64,000 nucleotides of DNA from Streptomyces rubellomurinus (GCF_000961885.1 NZ_JZKH01000006.1:1-64000), one strand, 5' to 3'. Numbered from the stretch's first letter, positions 38,081 through 47,063 are shown. Numbers and translations: made by a program. Notes: a model not told the origin generated them from the letters alone.

Positions 38081-39379
38081 TCAGGCGGTCGGCGGGTGCG
38101 GGGGCCGGGGCGGTACGGGCGGTGCGGCGGGCGCGGGCGGTGCCGGGGGCAGTGGGGCGGCGGGGGAGCCGATCACCGGGAGGTCCGGGAGGGTCGGCTC
38201 GTAGTCCTCGTCGTCCTCGTCGCCCTCGGCCCGCGCACCCGGGCCGGCGGGCGCGGCGGGCGCGGCCGGGCGGCTGATGATCGGCAGGTCCAGCGCGGTG
38301 GGCGTCTGCTCGACCTCCTCGATCGCGACCGGCGGCGGGTCGATCGGCAGCACGGCGACGGTGATGTTGTCGTGGCCGCCGGCGGCGACCGCGAACTTGA
38401 CCAGGGTCTGCGCCGCCGCGAGCGGCTCGGCGCGGGCGTCGGGCCGGACGAAGTAGGCCAGGTCGGTGGCCGCCTCGGCGTAGTTCCACAGGCCGTCGGT
38501 GCAGATCAGCAGCACCCCGGGCACGTGCGGGGTGAACTCGAGGGTGTGCGGCACGACCTCGTCGGCGTCGGCGCCGAGCCAGCCGGTGATGGCGTGGGCG
38601 CGGGGGTCGGCGTAGGCCTCGGCCTCGCCCATCAGCCCGGCCTCGACCATCCGGGCCGCCCAGGAGTCGTCCTGGGTGAGCCGGAACGGCTCGGCGGCGG
38701 CGCGGTCGTCCGGGATCCAGTAGGCCCGGGTGTCGCCGACCCAGCCGATGGTGACCCGGCCGCCGGCGGCGATCGCGCTGACGTAGGTGCAGGCGGGGGC
38801 GTTGACCTCGGGCCGGGTGGGCCCGGTGCCGTCGGCGGCGAGGTCGGCGACGGCCTTCGCGGCGTCGGCGATGGCCCGGCGCATCGCGTCCTCGTGGTCG
38901 CGGCCGGCCTCCAGGGAGGTGAGCAGCGATTCGGAGGCGGCGTCGACGGCGGTCTCGGAGGCCTCGTCGGGGCGGTCGGAGGAGGAGACGCCGTCGCAGA
39001 CCACGGCCACCACGACCGGCTCGCCGCCGGGCAGCGAGGTGGCGGCGACGGTGAAGGAGTCCTCGTTGCGGTGGTGGCGCACACCGCGGTCGCTGACCCC
39101 GGCGACGCCCGCGAGCGCCTTCTCCATGTGGTCGCGCGGGCGCGGCTGGGCGCCCCCGCAGGCCTCGCAGTAGCCGTCCGGGGCGACGCTGGGCTGCCCG
39201 CAGTGGACGCAGACCGGCCCGCGCTGGGCGGGGACGGCCTCGGCATGGGCGGCGGCCCAGCTGGCGGGCATCGCGCCCGGCGCGGAGCCGCCGTCCCGGG
39301 CGGCGCCGCAGCGGTTGCAGAAGGCGTCGTCCGGGTCCATCGACTCGGCACAGCTCGGGCACTCGGTCTGCTGCGGCAT
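38081..39379 (-). CDS. PP2C-family Ser/Thr phosphatase with zinc ribbons
   Basis: 432-aa phosphatase, likely opposing the neighbouring PknG-like kinase. Two N-terminal zinc ribbons (C7, C10, C21, C24 and C57, C60, C71, C74) precede a PP2C domain with RHHRNEDSF, VVCDGVSSS, GWVGDTRAYW, CTDGLWNYAE and GGHDNITVAVL, so all metal-binding Asp are present. A Pro/Ala-rich C-terminus follows, without a membrane helix. Start lies 3 bp from the kinase stop, so translation is coupled. Confidence 0.95.
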   Translation of the reverse strand: MPQQTECPSCAESMDPDDAFCNRCGAARDGGSAPGAMPASWAAAHAEAVPAQRGPVCVHCGQPSVAPDGYCEACGGAQPRPRDHMEKALAGVAGVSDRGVRHHRNEDSFTVAATSLPGGEPVVVAVVCDGVSSSDRPDEASETAVDAASESLLTSLEAGRDHEDAMRRAIADAAKAVADLAADGTGPTRPEVNAPACTYVSAIAAGGRVTIGWVGDTRAYWIPDDRAAAEPFRLTQDDSWAARMVEAGLMGEAEAYADPRAHAITGWLGADADEVVPHTLEFTPHVPGVLLICTDGLWNYAEAATDLAYFVRPDARAEPLAAAQTLVKFAVAAGGHDNITVAVLPIDPPPVAIEEVEQTPTALDLPIISRPAAPAAPAGPGARAEGDEDDEDYEPTLPDLPVIGSPAAPLPPAPPAPAAPPVPPRPPHPPTA

Positions 39380-39382
39380 CGG

Positions 39383-41941
39383 CTACACCCACGTCCTGGG
39401 ACGGGCACGGTTGGCCCGCTCCACCATCTCGATCCTGGTCTCGGCCCGGTCGGCCAACCGGGCGAGTACCCGGTAGGACTGTTCCAGGGCGAAGCGCAGT
39501 TCCCGGTCCTCGGCGGGCCGCCCGAGCACGACGGTGGCGGCGGCCTCCTTCCGGCGGTTCTCGGGGGTGGCGTCGACCCAGCCGAGGGCGGCGCTCAGCA
39601 CCTCGACCGACAGCTCCTCGCGGAGCCGGTCGTCCAGGCGCAGGGCCGTCAGCTGGGCGGAGCCGGCGGTGAGGTCGGCGGCCAGGTCGTCGGTGGCCGG
39701 GCGTTCGCGCAGGCGGGCGCGGACGGCGGCGATCCGGGCGGCGGTGTACTGGCTGGAGGTGGCCGGGACGGACTCCAGCACCCGCACGGCGGCGGGCCGG
39801 TCGTCCTCGGCGAGGCGGACCCGGGCGAGGCCGAAGGCGGCGCTCAGGTAGGCCGGGTCGGTGGTCCACACGAGCCGGTAGAACTCGGCCGCGTCGCCGC
39901 CGTCGCCGAGCAGTTCGGCGCAGATGGCCAGGGCGAGCTTGGGCGCGGCCTCGCCGGGGAAGGCGTCGTAGACGGCGTCGAAGGCCTCGGCGGCGGCCCG
40001 CAGGGAAGTGGCGGCCTGCCCGCTCGCGCCCTCGGCTGCCGCCCCGACCAGCGAGGCCAGGCCGCGGTACCAGACCACCCGCCAGTCCTCCGGGTGCTCC
40101 GCCTCCAGCTCGGCGAGCTCGGCCGTCGCCGTGCCGTGGCGGCCGAGTTCGAGCAGGGCGCGCAGTTCGCGCAGCCGGCTCTCGACCGAGGCGGCGGGGG
40201 CGCCGGCGAGGGCGGCGAGCGCCTCCTCGGGGTCGGTGGCGAGCAGGGTGGCGAGGAAGCCGGCGTTCGGGTCGGTCGGGTCGACCCGGGGGACGGGCAG
40301 CGCGAGGGCGGCGGCGGCCGGGTCGAGCGGGGCCAGCCGGAGCTGCCCGCGCTGCTCGGTGGGCAGCACCAACTCGGTGTCGAAGACGCGCAGTTCGGGG
40401 CCGAAGAGGGTGGAGAGCGCGGGCCGGGCCCGGCCGTCCTGGAGGGCCAGGACCTCGCGCAGCACCCCGGTGAGCTGGTCGGCCATCTCCTCGGCGGAGG
40501 CGAAGCGGCGGGCCGGGTCGGGGTCGGTGGCGCGGACCAGGAAGCGGTAGTACGACTCGTACCGGGCGAAGACCTCGACGTCCTCCGGGCCGGGCAGCGA
40601 GTCCCGGTAGGTGGTGCTGTAGCCCTGGAAGTCGAAGGTGAGCACCGCGAGGGTGCGGGCCACGGTGTAGAGGTCGGAGGCGGGGGAGGGGCCGTCGGTG
40701 GCGATCTCCGGGGCCTGGTAGCCGATGGTGCCGTAGATCGGCCCGTCGTCGTCGAGGCGGCGGACGGCGCCCATGTCGATGATCTTGAGCGCGTCGCCGC
40801 TCTGGATCACGTTGTCGATCTTGAAGTCGCAGTAGACCAGGCCGCGGCCGTGCAGGTAGCCGAGCGCGGGCAGCGCCTCCAGCGCGTACGCGATGGCCTG
40901 CTCGACGGGCAGCGGCTCGCGCCGCCCGTCCGGGGTGCGGCGCTCGTTGGCGATGTCCTTGAGCGACTTGCCGCCGACGTACTCCATGACGATGTAGCCG
41001 TCGGTGGAGCCGGTGCGCAGGTCCGGGTGCTCGGCGAAGTTGATGATCCGCACGATGCTCGGGTGGTCGACCTCGGCCAGGAAGCGCCGCTCGGCGACGG
41101 CCGCGGCCAGCGCGTCCTCGTCCCCGGTGTCCAGCAGGCCCTTGAGGACCACCCACTTGTCGTTGACCCGGCGGTCCACCGCCAGGTAGATCCAGCCCAG
41201 GCCGCCGTGCGCCAGGCAGCCGACCACCTCGTACTGGCCGCCGACCAGGTCGCCGCGGCGCAGCTTGGGCGTGAAGGAGTACGGCGTGCCGCACTTGGTG
41301 CAGAAGCCGTCCGGGCGGCCGGGGCGGCCGTTCTTCTCCCGCCCCACCGGGGACTCGCACTTGGAGCAGAACCGCTTGCGCTCGGGCACCTCGGGGTTGA
41401 CGAGCACCGCCTGCGCCGGGTCGGCCGTCGCCACCGTCGGCACGGTGACCAGGCCGGCGCCCAGCGGGTTGCGGGTGCCCGCGGTGCCGCTGCCCCGGGT
41501 GGAGCGCACCGAGACCGAGCGGCTGCTGCCGGTGCGGGTCGAGCGGTGCGAGCGGGAGCGGCCGGACATGGAGCGGGCGGAGCCGGTGCGGGCCGACATC
41601 GAGCGGACCGAGCCGCTGCGGCCGGAGTCCGGGGCGACCCGGGCGGAGGGCACGTACGGCTGGGTGCTGCCGGTGACCGGGCCGGTGCCGGCGCCGGGCG
41701 CGGTCAGGCCGCACTCGTCGCAGTAGCCGTCCGCGTCGATGCTGCCCGAGCAGTCCCGGGGGCAGGGCGAGCCGGGGCCGGCCGTCGCGGCAGACGGGGG
41801 CGCGGTGCTGCCGGTGCTGCCGGTGACCGGGCCGGTGGTGGTCCCGCCGCCCGCCGGGGCCAGCCCGCACTCGTCGCAGTAGCCGTCCGCGTCGATCATG
41901 CCGTTGCCGGAGCACTCCGGCCGTACGCACGTCCCGCCCAT
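39383..41941 (-). CDS. pknG: PknG-like Ser/Thr protein kinase
   Basis: 852-aa soluble kinase with the PknG plan: Cys-rich module, kinase, TPR tail. Two N-terminal repeats IDADGYCDECGL, a Ser/Arg-rich linker (105-155), then a rubredoxin-like pair CSKC (192/195) and CTKC. The kinase starts near 233 with CLAHGGLGWIYLA and VVLKG (Lys); the catalytic Asp372 is in VYCDFKIDN and the metal Asp in IIDMGAV. The C-terminal ~350 residues are helical TPR-like repeats. ATG 41941 sits 5 bp beyond the stop of the 455-aa gene. In mycobacteria PknG controls glutamate metabolism through GarA. Confidence 0.94.
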   Translation of the reverse strand: MGGTCVRPECSGNGMIDADGYCDECGLAPAGGGTTTGPVTGSTGSTAPPSAATAGPGSPCPRDCSGSIDADGYCDECGLTAPGAGTGPVTGSTQPYVPSARVAPDSGRSGSVRSMSARTGSARSMSGRSRSHRSTRTGSSRSVSVRSTRGSGTAGTRNPLGAGLVTVPTVATADPAQAVLVNPEVPERKRFCSKCESPVGREKNGRPGRPDGFCTKCGTPYSFTPKLRRGDLVGGQYEVVGCLAHGGLGWIYLAVDRRVNDKWVVLKGLLDTGDEDALAAAVAERRFLAEVDHPSIVRIINFAEHPDLRTGSTDGYIVMEYVGGKSLKDIANERRTPDGRREPLPVEQAIAYALEALPALGYLHGRGLVYCDFKIDNVIQSGDALKIIDMGAVRRLDDDGPIYGTIGYQAPEIATDGPSPASDLYTVARTLAVLTFDFQGYSTTYRDSLPGPEDVEVFARYESYYRFLVRATDPDPARRFASAEEMADQLTGVLREVLALQDGRARPALSTLFGPELRVFDTELVLPTEQRGQLRLAPLDPAAAALALPVPRVDPTDPNAGFLATLLATDPEEALAALAGAPAASVESRLRELRALLELGRHGTATAELAELEAEHPEDWRVVWYRGLASLVGAAAEGASGQAATSLRAAAEAFDAVYDAFPGEAAPKLALAICAELLGDGGDAAEFYRLVWTTDPAYLSAAFGLARVRLAEDDRPAAVRVLESVPATSSQYTAARIAAVRARLRERPATDDLAADLTAGSAQLTALRLDDRLREELSVEVLSAALGWVDATPENRRKEAAATVVLGRPAEDRELRFALEQSYRVLARLADRAETRIEMVERANRARPRTWV

Positions 41942-41946
41942 CAACC

Positions 41947-43314
41947 TCAGCCCCCCTGAACCTGTCCGTCGACCGGCGCCGGGCCGGCCGCGTCGTGTGG
42001 CGTCTCCTGCACGGCCTCGGCCTGGGCCGGCCGCAGCGACTGCTGGAAGCGGGCCACCGCGGCGGCGGCCGCCCGCAGGTCGCACGGCGCGCTCCACAGC
42101 AGCCAGCGCGCCTTCTCGTACCGTTCGAGCACTTCCGGGTCCTCGGCGACCCGCAGCCGGGCCGCCATCGCCTTGTAGGCGTCCAGCCGGCCGCGCAGCT
42201 CCGCCCGGACGGCCAGCGGCTGGGTCACCTCGGTGAGCGACTGCCGGGCCCGGGCCAACTCCTTGGCGGCGGCGTCCTCCAGGGCCTCCAGCAGCGGTGC
42301 CAGCCGGCCCCACTGGCCGCTCTGGCGCAGGTCCAGCGCCGCCACGATCCGCTCGCGCAGCGCCGAGGCCGGGCCGGGCACGGCCGGGACGTCGCTGGCG
42401 GCTATCTTCGCCAGCACCTCGCCGCGGGCCCGCCGGGCCTCGGCCAGGGTGGCGTCGGCCCGCTGCAGCAGGTCGCCGACGCCCTGCAGCCGCTCCTCGG
42501 CGTCGTCGCGCAGCCGCAGCACGTCCTCCAGCTCCAGCCGGATGCCGTCCAGCGCCCGCCCGGCGCGGTCGAAGCGCTCGGTGTCCACCACGCCGGTGGG
42601 GGTGGCGAAGGCGGTGCCCTCCGGCACGGTGCCGCGCTGGGCGGGCACCCGGGCCGGGCGCCACAGCGCCAGCGGGTCCTCGCGGACCTCGGTGCGCAGC
42701 CCGGTGAGGTCGGCGGCCAGGGCCGTCAGGTCGTCGCCGAGCGGGTGGCTGCCGGCCAGGACGCCGAGCGAGGCGGCCAGGGTCTGCACCCGCTGGAGCT
42801 CGGCGAGCAGCAGGTCGATCCGGGCGGGCAGCGCCGACCAGACGGCGTCGGCGGCGCTGACCACCTCCAGGACGGTGGCGTACCAGGAGTTCATCCGGGC
42901 CATCAGCGCGTCCAGGCTGACCCGCTCGACCAGCTTGGCGGGTGCGCCGAGCAGTTGCGGGCCGTCCGGCAGCGCGCCGCCCGGGACGGTCACCGCGTCG
43001 CCGGTCAACAGCTCGCTCAGCTCGGCGAGTTCGCTCGCGCCGGGCTTGGCCCTGCGGGCCCGGACGGCGCGTGCGGAGGCCAGCGCCTCCGAGTAGCGGT
43101 CGAACAGCGCCCACAGCAGCGGCAGGCCCTTCCCGGCCACGGACCAGCGCTCCAGCGTCCGCCCGGACAGGTCGGCGCCGTCCAGCAGCCGCAGGCCCGG
43201 GTGGTCCTGCAGCGCGAGCAGCGCCGACTCGACCGCGTCCCGCTCCGCGCCGAGGCGGGCGAGCGCGCGGTCCACCTCCTCCCGGTTCAGTACCGGGCCA
43301 GCCGATGCCGCCAC
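41947..43314 (-). CDS. Unknown helical protein of the PknG locus
   Basis: 455-aa soluble protein of unknown function, almost entirely Ala/Leu/Arg/Glu-rich helices. Strong coiled-coil-like tracts occur at about 18-50, 245-305 (LELEDVLRLRDDAEERLQ) and 335-390 (LLEALEDAAAKELARARQ). No catalytic motif, signal peptide or membrane segment. Its stop is 5 bp before the kinase start, so it is co-translated with pknG and is probably a scaffold or adaptor of this pathway. Confidence 0.85.
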   Translation of the reverse strand: MAASAGPVLNREEVDRALARLGAERDAVESALLALQDHPGLRLLDGADLSGRTLERWSVAGKGLPLLWALFDRYSEALASARAVRARRAKPGASELAELSELLTGDAVTVPGGALPDGPQLLGAPAKLVERVSLDALMARMNSWYATVLEVVSAADAVWSALPARIDLLLAELQRVQTLAASLGVLAGSHPLGDDLTALAADLTGLRTEVREDPLALWRPARVPAQRGTVPEGTAFATPTGVVDTERFDRAGRALDGIRLELEDVLRLRDDAEERLQGVGDLLQRADATLAEARRARGEVLAKIAASDVPAVPGPASALRERIVAALDLRQSGQWGRLAPLLEALEDAAAKELARARQSLTEVTQPLAVRAELRGRLDAYKAMAARLRVAEDPEVLERYEKARWLLWSAPCDLRAAAAAVARFQQSLRPAQAEAVQETPHDAAGPAPVDGQVQGG

Positions 43315-43530
43315 CGCGGTGTCCTTCCTTCTTCCTCGCGTGCGAGCGTCCCGCCGACCTGCTCGATGGCGGGTGATCCCACGACAACCCCCGTGTCCAC
43401 CACCGGCACCTGCCCGCGGTGATCGTCCCGAACCCTAGCCGGTGGCCGTTCCGGTGGCGCGGGCGCGGGGCGTCAAGCGCGCGTCAACGCGCCGCTGACG
43501 TGCCGCCGGCGCGCCCGCCGGCCGGGCCGG

Positions 43531-44535
43531 TCAGTGCGGGGCGGGCCAGTAGTGGTCGGCGTCGTTGAGCATGTACGGCTTGAGCCAGCGGTCGTAGCTG
43601 CGCCCCCACTCGCCGCTCGCGTGGTAGTCGGCCAGCACCTGGTTGACCCGGGCGGTCAGGTCGGGGCTGGTCTTGAGCATGGCGATGCCGATCACCTCCG
43701 GCTGGACGTCGCCGTCCACGATCCGCACCGTCTGGTCCTGGGCGGCCTGGCCGGCCGCCAGGCCGTTGTCGGTCATGGTGGCGTCCACCTTGCCGAGCTG
43801 CATCAGGACCAGGCAGTCCAGCTGGTTCTCCACGACCGTCAGGCGGGCCTTGGAGTCCTTCTTGGCGCCGCCCTTGTTCGGGTCGAAGACGTCGGCGGCC
43901 GTCGACCCCTTGGCGACGCAGACGTTCCGGCCGCCGATCGCCTCGTCCAGGTTCTTCGCCGGGGAGGTCTTCGGGACCAGCACCCGCTGGCTGATGCTGA
44001 AGTACGGCTTGGAGAAGGCGACCTGCTTCATCCGGTCGCAGTTGATCGTCATGGTGCGCACGATCAGGTCGACCCGCCCCTTCTGGACGGCGTCGACGCG
44101 GTCGGCGGTGGCCACCGGCTTGAGCACCACCTTGTCCGGGTCGCCGATGATGGCGGCGCCGAGCGCCCGGGCCAGGTCGATGTCGAAGCCCTCGATCTGA
44201 CCGGTGTTCGGGTTGCGCGCGCCCCAGCGGAAGCTGTTCTGGTCCACCCCGATCACCAGGCTGCGCTTGGCCTTGATGAGGTTCACCGCCGGGCCGTCCG
44301 CCGTGCTCGGCGGCACGCTGGAGTAGGGGTCGCAGGTGTCGGACTGCTCCCCGGACTTCTCTCCGGTCTGCTGGGCGGCGGTCTGCTGGACGGCGGTCTG
44401 CCGGACGGCCGGCGGTGCGTCGTTCGCGGCGGCCGGCGCGGCACCCGAGGGGCCGCCCCCGCCGAGCACCGTCGCGCAGGCCGCCAGCACTGCCAGCGCC
44501 GCGGCGCCCCTGGTCGGTACGGTCCTCGTTCGCAT
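43531..44535 (-). CDS. glnH: GlnH-like glutamate/aspartate-binding lipoprotein
   Basis: 334-aa periplasmic-binding-protein-type lipoprotein. Signal peptide with lipobox L17-A-A-C20. The binding domain has SLVIGVDQNSFRWG, GFDIDLARALGAAI, RVDLIVRTMTINCDR and VCVAKGSTAAD, typical of amino-acid binding proteins of the Glu/Gln/Asp class. Starting at ATG 44535 places AGGGGG at 9 nt; ATG 44544 is the alternative. No transporter genes follow, so it is a sensor, as mycobacterial GlnH is for GlnX. Confidence 0.93.
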   Translation of the reverse strand: MRTRTVPTRGAAALAVLAACATVLGGGGPSGAAPAAANDAPPAVRQTAVQQTAAQQTGEKSGEQSDTCDPYSSVPPSTADGPAVNLIKAKRSLVIGVDQNSFRWGARNPNTGQIEGFDIDLARALGAAIIGDPDKVVLKPVATADRVDAVQKGRVDLIVRTMTINCDRMKQVAFSKPYFSISQRVLVPKTSPAKNLDEAIGGRNVCVAKGSTAADVFDPNKGGAKKDSKARLTVVENQLDCLVLMQLGKVDATMTDNGLAAGQAAQDQTVRIVDGDVQPEVIGIAMLKTSPDLTARVNQVLADYHASGEWGRSYDRWLKPYMLNDADHYWPAPH

Positions 44536-44551
44536 CTGTCCCATCCCCCTG

Positions 44552-46030
44552 TTACCGGTACTCGGCCAGTCGGCGGCCCAGGCCGCGCAGCGCGGCGACC
44601 GCGGCCAGCAGGCCCAGCACCGCGGCCGCGCCGGCGGCGGTGCGGAGGTCCCGGCCGGTGCCCTCGGCGGCGGAGTCGAACTGCTGCTGCTCGGCGTCGG
44701 CGGCCTTGGCCAGCGCCTGGTCGGTGAGGCTGAAGGCGGCGTCGGCGGTGCCGGTGGTGTCGGTGGCCGACACGGTGGCGTTCAGGGCGCCCTGGTAGTC
44801 GGCGTTGTCCTGCTCCAACTTCCCGGCCCCGGTGTGCCGCAGGCGCCAGGTGTCGTAGTCCTTGGCGGCGTCCCGGACGGACTCCGCGGCGGCGCCCGGG
44901 GCGAGCCGCAGGGCCTCCGGGAGCGAGCCCTTGGCCGCGGCGAGCTGGTCGGCCCCGGCCGCGGCCAGGTTCTCGGTGGTGCCCAGGTTGTCGGTGGCGG
45001 CGGTCCACTGGTCCCGGTACTTGCCGGTCGAACCGCGCGCGACCAGGTGCAGGTTCTCCGCCAGCCGGGCGGACAGCACGTCCACCCGGGCCGCGTTGAG
45101 CGCCCGCAGCGGCGTCGCGCCCTGCCGGTCGCTGCGGTCCAGTGCCGAACCGGTGGTCAGCCCGGTGACGGCGAGCCAGAGCGAGCCCGCCAGGACGGCG
45201 GCGGTGGCGGCCAGCAGGCCGATGTTGAACACCCGGTTGGTGCGCCGGCACAGCAGCACCTGCACCCAGGCCAGCGCCGCCAGGGTGAGCACCGCCAGGC
45301 CGAACGCCGCCCACGGCACGGACTTGGCGTCCGCGTAGTCCCGCGCCAGCTCCTTGTCCTCGGCGGCGGCCAGCTGCGCGGCGGTCGGCAGCAGCACGGT
45401 CTGGATCTGCTCGGAGGCGTACCGCAGGTAGGCGCCGCCGAGCGGGATGCCCTGCCGGTTGTCGGCCCGGGCCGACTCCACCAGGCCCGCGTAGACGGGC
45501 AGTTGCTGGTTCAGCGTGGAGAGCGAGCCCTGCGCCGGGGAGGTCGCGGTGGTCCGGGCGGCGGCCTCGGAGATCAGCCGGGCGGCCGTCGCGAGGTCCA
45601 GTTCGTAGCGCTTGCGGACGGCATCGGGCTCGGCGCCGGCCAGCAGGAAGCCGCTCGCCGAGGTGGTGGCGGCGTCGGCCAGGCTGCGCTGGATCTCGGC
45701 CGCGTCCCGGCTCAGCGGCTGGCTGTAGGAGACCACCCGGTCGGCGGCCTGCGCCCGGGTCTCCAACTGCCAGGCGGTGAGCGCGCCGAAGGCGACCGTC
45801 AGCACCGTGAGCAGCACGCCGGCCAGCCGCAGCCGGCCGGGGGCGGTGCTGGTGCTGCGCGCCAGGCGGGCCATCAGGCCGGCGGCCGCGGTGCCCGGGC
45901 GGGAGCGCTGGGCGGGGACGCGGGGGCCGCCGCCCGGTGCGGCCGGGGCCGTCCCCGGCGCGGCCGGCGGGCTGCTCGGCCGTGCCGGGACCGCGGCGCC
46001 CGCTGGGCCGTTGCCTACTGGTGTCGCCAC
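44552..46030 (-). CDS. glnX: GlnX-like transmembrane sensor
   Basis: 492-aa membrane protein with four helices (LAGVLLTVLTVAFGALTAW, AAFGLAVLTLAALAWVQVLL, LLAATAAVLAGSLWLAVTG and a C-terminal AGAAAVLGLLAAVAAL) and two extracytoplasmic helical domains of about 170 residues each, the arrangement known for GlnX. The cytoplasmic N-terminus is Pro/Ala-rich. GTG 46030 is preferred because GGGGAGG lies 9 nt before it. It ends 16 bp before glnH. In mycobacteria GlnX is needed to pass the amino-acid signal from GlnH to PknG. Confidence 0.88.
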   Translation of the reverse strand: MATPVGNGPAGAAVPARPSSPPAAPGTAPAAPGGGPRVPAQRSRPGTAAAGLMARLARSTSTAPGRLRLAGVLLTVLTVAFGALTAWQLETRAQAADRVVSYSQPLSRDAAEIQRSLADAATTSASGFLLAGAEPDAVRKRYELDLATAARLISEAAARTTATSPAQGSLSTLNQQLPVYAGLVESARADNRQGIPLGGAYLRYASEQIQTVLLPTAAQLAAAEDKELARDYADAKSVPWAAFGLAVLTLAALAWVQVLLCRRTNRVFNIGLLAATAAVLAGSLWLAVTGLTTGSALDRSDRQGATPLRALNAARVDVLSARLAENLHLVARGSTGKYRDQWTAATDNLGTTENLAAAGADQLAAAKGSLPEALRLAPGAAAESVRDAAKDYDTWRLRHTGAGKLEQDNADYQGALNATVSATDTTGTADAAFSLTDQALAKAADAEQQQFDSAAEGTGRDLRTAAGAAAVLGLLAAVAALRGLGRRLAEYR

Positions 46031-46328
46031 CCGCCTCATCCTCCCCTGGTGCCGGTCCCGTCCTGCGGGGCCCGGCCGTTGCCAGCAGTATGGCCGTGAC
46101 TCCCCCCGGCCACACCCGACTTGCGTGGATCTTGAGCATGTGTCGTGCACGGTTCGCGCGCCGTGCTCGTGTTCGGCTCTCGTGCGGCGATCCGTCCGAC
46201 GCGGGCTGCACCCTACGCGGTTCCCCGGATCCGGCGGAGCGCCGGGGTCCGGTTGTGGCGGCGGGCCGGTGGACGGCGGGCGGGCGGGACCGGTCCGTGT
46301 GCTCCCGGGCGGCGGGGCCCCCGCTCCG

Positions 46329-46334
46329 TACCAT
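46329..46334 (+). promoter_or_regulatory. -10 box of leaderless nucleosidase gene
   Basis: TACCAT, 6 nt before the ATG at 46341, no ribosome site between. The 300-bp region 46031-46340 also must contain the divergent glnX promoter, which I cannot pinpoint. Confidence 0.5.
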
Positions 46335-46340
46335 GACCCC

Positions 46341-46916
46341 ATGCGCCTGCTTGGAACGATCACCCCCGACCGCCCGCTGCTCGTCGTCGCCGTCCGCGAG
46401 GAGGCGGCCCACCTCGACGACCGACTGCCCGTCCTGCTCACCGGGATAGGGAAGGTCAACGCCGCCGCCGCGCTGGCCACCGTGCTCGCCGGCGGCGAGA
46501 AGCCCTCCGAGGTGATCAACCTCGGCACGGCGGGCGCGCTGCGCCCCGGCTGGGAGGGCACCCACCACGTCGTCCAGGTGATCCAGCACGACATCGACAC
46601 CCCCGCGCTGTACGCGCTCACCGGCCGCCAGTACGGCGCCCCGCTGGTGGTCGGCAAGGGTGAGGGCCCGGTGCTCGCCACCGGGGACCTGTTCGTCTCC
46701 GACGCCGCCGCCCGCGAGCGCCTGGCCGAGCACGCCGACCTGGTCGACATGGAGGGCTACGCCGTCGCCACCGTCGCCCACCGGGCCGGGCTGCCGGTGC
46801 GGCTGGTCAAGCACGTCAGCGACGAGGCCGGGGAGGGCGCCGGGCACAGCTGGCGGGAGTCGGTGGACGACTGCGCCCGGCACCTGGCGGACTGGGTGCG
46901 GACCCAGGGCTGGTGA
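46341..46916 (+). CDS. MTA/SAH nucleosidase-like phosphorylase family protein
   Basis: 191-aa purine-nucleoside phosphorylase fold enzyme, related to 5'-methylthioadenosine/S-adenosylhomocysteine nucleosidase. Motifs: LLTGIGKVNAAAAL, VINLGTAGAL, DLVDMEGYAVATVA (Met-Glu that contact ribose) and VKHVSDEAGEG with the catalytic Asp. Slightly shorter than E. coli MtnN. Probably leaderless (TACCAT 6 nt upstream). Divergent from glnX and convergent with the sigma factor gene across a terminator. Confidence 0.88.
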   Translation: MRLLGTITPDRPLLVVAVREEAAHLDDRLPVLLTGIGKVNAAAALATVLAGGEKPSEVINLGTAGALRPGWEGTHHVVQVIQHDIDTPALYALTGRQYGAPLVVGKGEGPVLATGDLFVSDAAARERLAEHADLVDMEGYAVATVAHRAGLPVRLVKHVSDEAGEGAGHSWRESVDDCARHLADWVRTQGW

Positions 46917-46960
46917 CGGGTCGTCGGCCGCCCCCGGGGGGTGCGGCCGGGCGCTGAGCT

Positions 46961-47000
46961 CGGGGAGTTCGGGGAGTTCGGGAACTCGGGGAACTCGGGG
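46961..47000. repeat. 9-bp tandem/inverted repeats
   Basis: CGGGGAGTT twice (46961-46978), then the opposite-facing CGGGAACT and CGGGGAACT (46979-46995). GAGTTC units pair with GAACTC units, so the whole block can form a nested hairpin just before the terminator stem. Confidence 0.7.
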
Positions 47001-47004
47001 AGCG

Positions 47005-47036
47005 GGAAGGGCGGCCGGGGTTCCGGCCGCCCTTCC
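47005..47036. terminator. Bidirectional terminator between nucleosidase and sigma genes
   Basis: Perfect 14-bp stem (47005-47018 with 47023-47036), loop GGTT, between two convergent genes. Confidence 0.8.
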
Positions 47037-47063
47037 GTCGCCACGGGGCTGATCGCGCGACCG

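Noticed and set aside
38049..41930. 1293-aa minus-strand frame and the 1377-aa plus-strand frame at 37826-41959
   Set aside because: Both overlap the kinase and PP2C genes in wrong frames; compositions are Arg/Pro or Gly/Val/Asp-rich with no domains.
41942..43387. Fusion of the PknG-like kinase with an upstream 480-aa extension
   Set aside because: The extension is an out-of-frame shadow of the 455-aa gene; the kinase starts at 41941 at its Cys-rich repeats.
43531..44535. Substrate-binding protein of a glutamate importer
   Set aside because: No permease or ATPase genes are linked; the neighbours are GlnX and PknG, so a sensor role fits better.
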